NCBI GenBank assembly: GCA_017963165.1
Contig: JAGCTZ010000063.1
Location: forward strand, 1 to 7,113
DNA length: 7,113 nt
From: Treponema sp.
Lineage (GTDB): Bacteria; Spirochaetota; Spirochaetia; Treponematales; Treponemataceae
Direction of reading: 5' to 3'
This document shows, in pieces, positions 6,064-7,113 of this stretch; the stretch's first letter is position 1; each line of letters starts with the position of its first letter. The position numbers and the translations under genes are program-made. The notes beneath the pieces are model-generated. The model searched no databases. It saw nothing but the letters and a program-made list of their open reading frames with translations, and was not told the DNA's origin.

Positions 6064-7113
6064 ATGAATTGTGAAATTTCTCAACCAAGATTTACTTGTA
6101 CCCTGGGTGCTCAAAGCACTGTACTTGCCATTCCAAGAGCAATACCGATTGTTCACGCAGGTCCCGGATGTTCTTCCATAGTCTCAGCATTTGCTCAATC
6201 AGGATATCAGGGAGAAGCCTATGCAGGAGGAAATCAGGTTCCTTCTACAAACACTGATGAGTCTAATGTTGTATTCGGTGGTGAACGTGATTTAAGAAGC
6301 GAAATTGAAGGTGCACTGAAGGTCATGAAAGGAGATTTATTTGTTGTACTTTCAGGCTGTACCGCCGGTATAATCGGTGACAATGTAGAAGAAATTGCAA
6401 AAGATTATGCTTCGCAGGGACTTCCTTTAGTTGGAACAGATACCCCGGGTTTTAAGGGTAATGCATATAGCGGTCACGAAGCTGTAGTGAAAGCCATTAT
6501 CAATCAGTTTGTAGGGAACGTAAAACCACAGGTAGAAAAAGGGCTCGTTAATGTTTTTGCAGATGTTCCTGCCCAAAATCCTTTCTGGCGTGGTGATTTT
6601 GAACAACTGAAAAAATTGATTGAAAAACTCGGGCTTAAAGTAAATATTCTTTTTGGAACTTCCAGCAAAGGAATTTCAGAATGGAAAAATATCCCGAATG
6701 CAGAATTCAACATTCTTGTTTCTCCATGGGTTGGACTAGATATTGTTGAATCTCTTAAGCAAAAGTATGGAACGCCATATTTACATTATCCGATTCTTCC
6801 TGTGGGTGCTGTTCAAAGCAGTCACTTCCTTCGAACAATTGCAGACTTTGCAGGCATCCAAAATGAATTAGTTGAAGAAGTCATAAAAAAAGAAGAAGAA
6901 CGCTATTATGAATTTTTTGTTGATACAGCGGACTTTTTTTCGACCTTGCAAAATAACCTTCCATATGAACTTTATGCTTCTGGTGACAGTCTTACAATTT
7001 TTGGCGTAACAAAATATCTTGAAAATGAAGTCGGCTATATTCCAAATGCTGTTTTTGTTACAGATAATCCAAATCAGAAAAATGAAAATAATTTAAAGGA
7101 AATCTTCAAAAAA
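6064..7113 (+). CDS. NifK-like nitrogenase component 1-type oxidoreductase, beta subunit (3' end outside window)
   Basis: The frame opens at ATG 6064, three bases after the NifD-like stop, and stays open for 350 codons to the right edge. GGGAGG (6048-6053), inside the end of the previous gene, is its ribosome site, so the two are translated together. Cys12, Cys36 (His-Ala-Gly-Pro-Gly-Cys) and Cys99 (Ser-Gly-Cys-Thr-Ala-Gly-Ile-Ile-Gly-Asp) match the NifK P-cluster ligands Cys70, Cys95 and Cys153 with similar spacing. Ser61-Thr-Asn-Thr-Asp-Glu followed by Val-Phe-Gly-Gly-Glu matches the S-T-S-M-T-E-D...F-G-G region of NifK. Thr-Pro-Gly129-Phe matches Thr-Pro-Ser188-Phe, so the redox-responsive Ser ligand known in Azotobacter is Gly here. 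The long NifK N-terminal extension is absent: the first cluster Cys is residue 12, not about 70. Its role is to form the heterotetramer with the NifD-like subunit and share the interface iron-sulfur cluster. The missing C-terminus prevents a length comparison. Confidence 0.88.
   Translation, partial: MNCEISQPRFTCTLGAQSTVLAIPRAIPIVHAGPGCSSIVSAFAQSGYQGEAYAGGNQVPSTNTDESNVVFGGERDLRSEIEGALKVMKGDLFVVLSGCTAGIIGDNVEEIAKDYASQGLPLVGTDTPGFKGNAYSGHEAVVKAIINQFVGNVKPQVEKGLVNVFADVPAQNPFWRGDFEQLKKLIEKLGLKVNILFGTSSKGISEWKNIPNAEFNILVSPWVGLDIVESLKQKYGTPYLHYPILPVGAVQSSHFLRTIADFAGIQNELVEEVIKKEEERYYEFFVDTADFFSTLQNNLPYELYASGDSLTIFGVTKYLENEVGYIPNAVFVTDNPNQKNENNLKEIFKK

Noticed and set aside
4600..7113. A true nitrogenase (nifDK) locus
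   Set aside because: The P-cluster and Cys275-type cysteines are present, but Gln191, His195 and His442 equivalents are absent, and the neighbours are an ABC importer instead of nif genes.
4600..7113. Tetrapyrrole reductase pair (BchNB, BchYZ or CfbCD)
   Set aside because: The NifD-like subunit retains a gap-free match to the cofactor-binding Cys275 region and full NifD length, and no tetrapyrrole genes are nearby. CfbD is a single-subunit type, whereas here there are two different subunits.

Overview
The window is AT-rich, densely packed bacterial DNA. The substrate-binding lipoprotein has a relaxed lipobox (Leu-Ser-Met-Ser-Cys), and Shine-Dalgarno sites precede nearly every gene. The overall look, and the mix of an amino-acid-type ABC importer, a TatD-associated-type radical SAM protein and nitrogenase-like proteins, fits an anaerobe. 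A spirochaete of the Treponema type is my best guess and a clostridium-like Firmicute the main alternative. No rRNA or other taxonomic marker is present, so this is inference.

Layout. Positions 2-577 (+) hold the C-terminal part of an alpha/beta hydrolase that starts outside the window. It is convergent with a small radical SAM protein (574-1212, -), and the two stop codons share the palindrome TTAA. A 225-bp, very AT-rich divergent intergenic region follows (1213-1437). It carries two overlapping short palindromes just upstream of a plus-strand operon that runs to the right edge. The operon order is: substrate-binding lipoprotein (1438-2310), hairpin with T-tract (2325-2360), permease 1 (2372-3073), permease 2 (3063-3803, overlapping by 11 bp), ATPase (3819-4574), NifD-like protein (4600-6060) and NifK-like protein (6064 to beyond the right edge).

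How the genes work together. The four ABC genes make a complete polar-amino-acid-type importer: one lipoprotein, two different permeases forming a heterodimer, and one GlnQ-like ATPase. The two nitrogenase-component-1-like subunits follow in the same direction with gaps of 25 bp and 3 bp, so they are probably co-transcribed with the importer. Both keep the three P-cluster-type cysteines. The NifD-like subunit also keeps the cysteine that binds the catalytic cofactor in NifD (Cys275 equivalent), in an excellent local alignment. The nitrogenase active-site residues Gln191, His195, Arg359 and the cofactor ligand His442 appear to be replaced. The proteins therefore look like a nitrogenase-like reductase that holds a complex iron-sulfur cofactor but reduces something other than N2.

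The linkage suggests an import-and-reduce system: the transporter brings in a small, possibly amino-acid-like or sulfur-containing compound, and the DK-like enzyme reductively cleaves it. The nearest characterised analogy I know is methylthio-alkane reductase (MarHDK), a sulfur-salvage enzyme. That substrate is not shown by this sequence. A NifH-like reductase would be required and is not in the window; it is expected just downstream or elsewhere in the genome.
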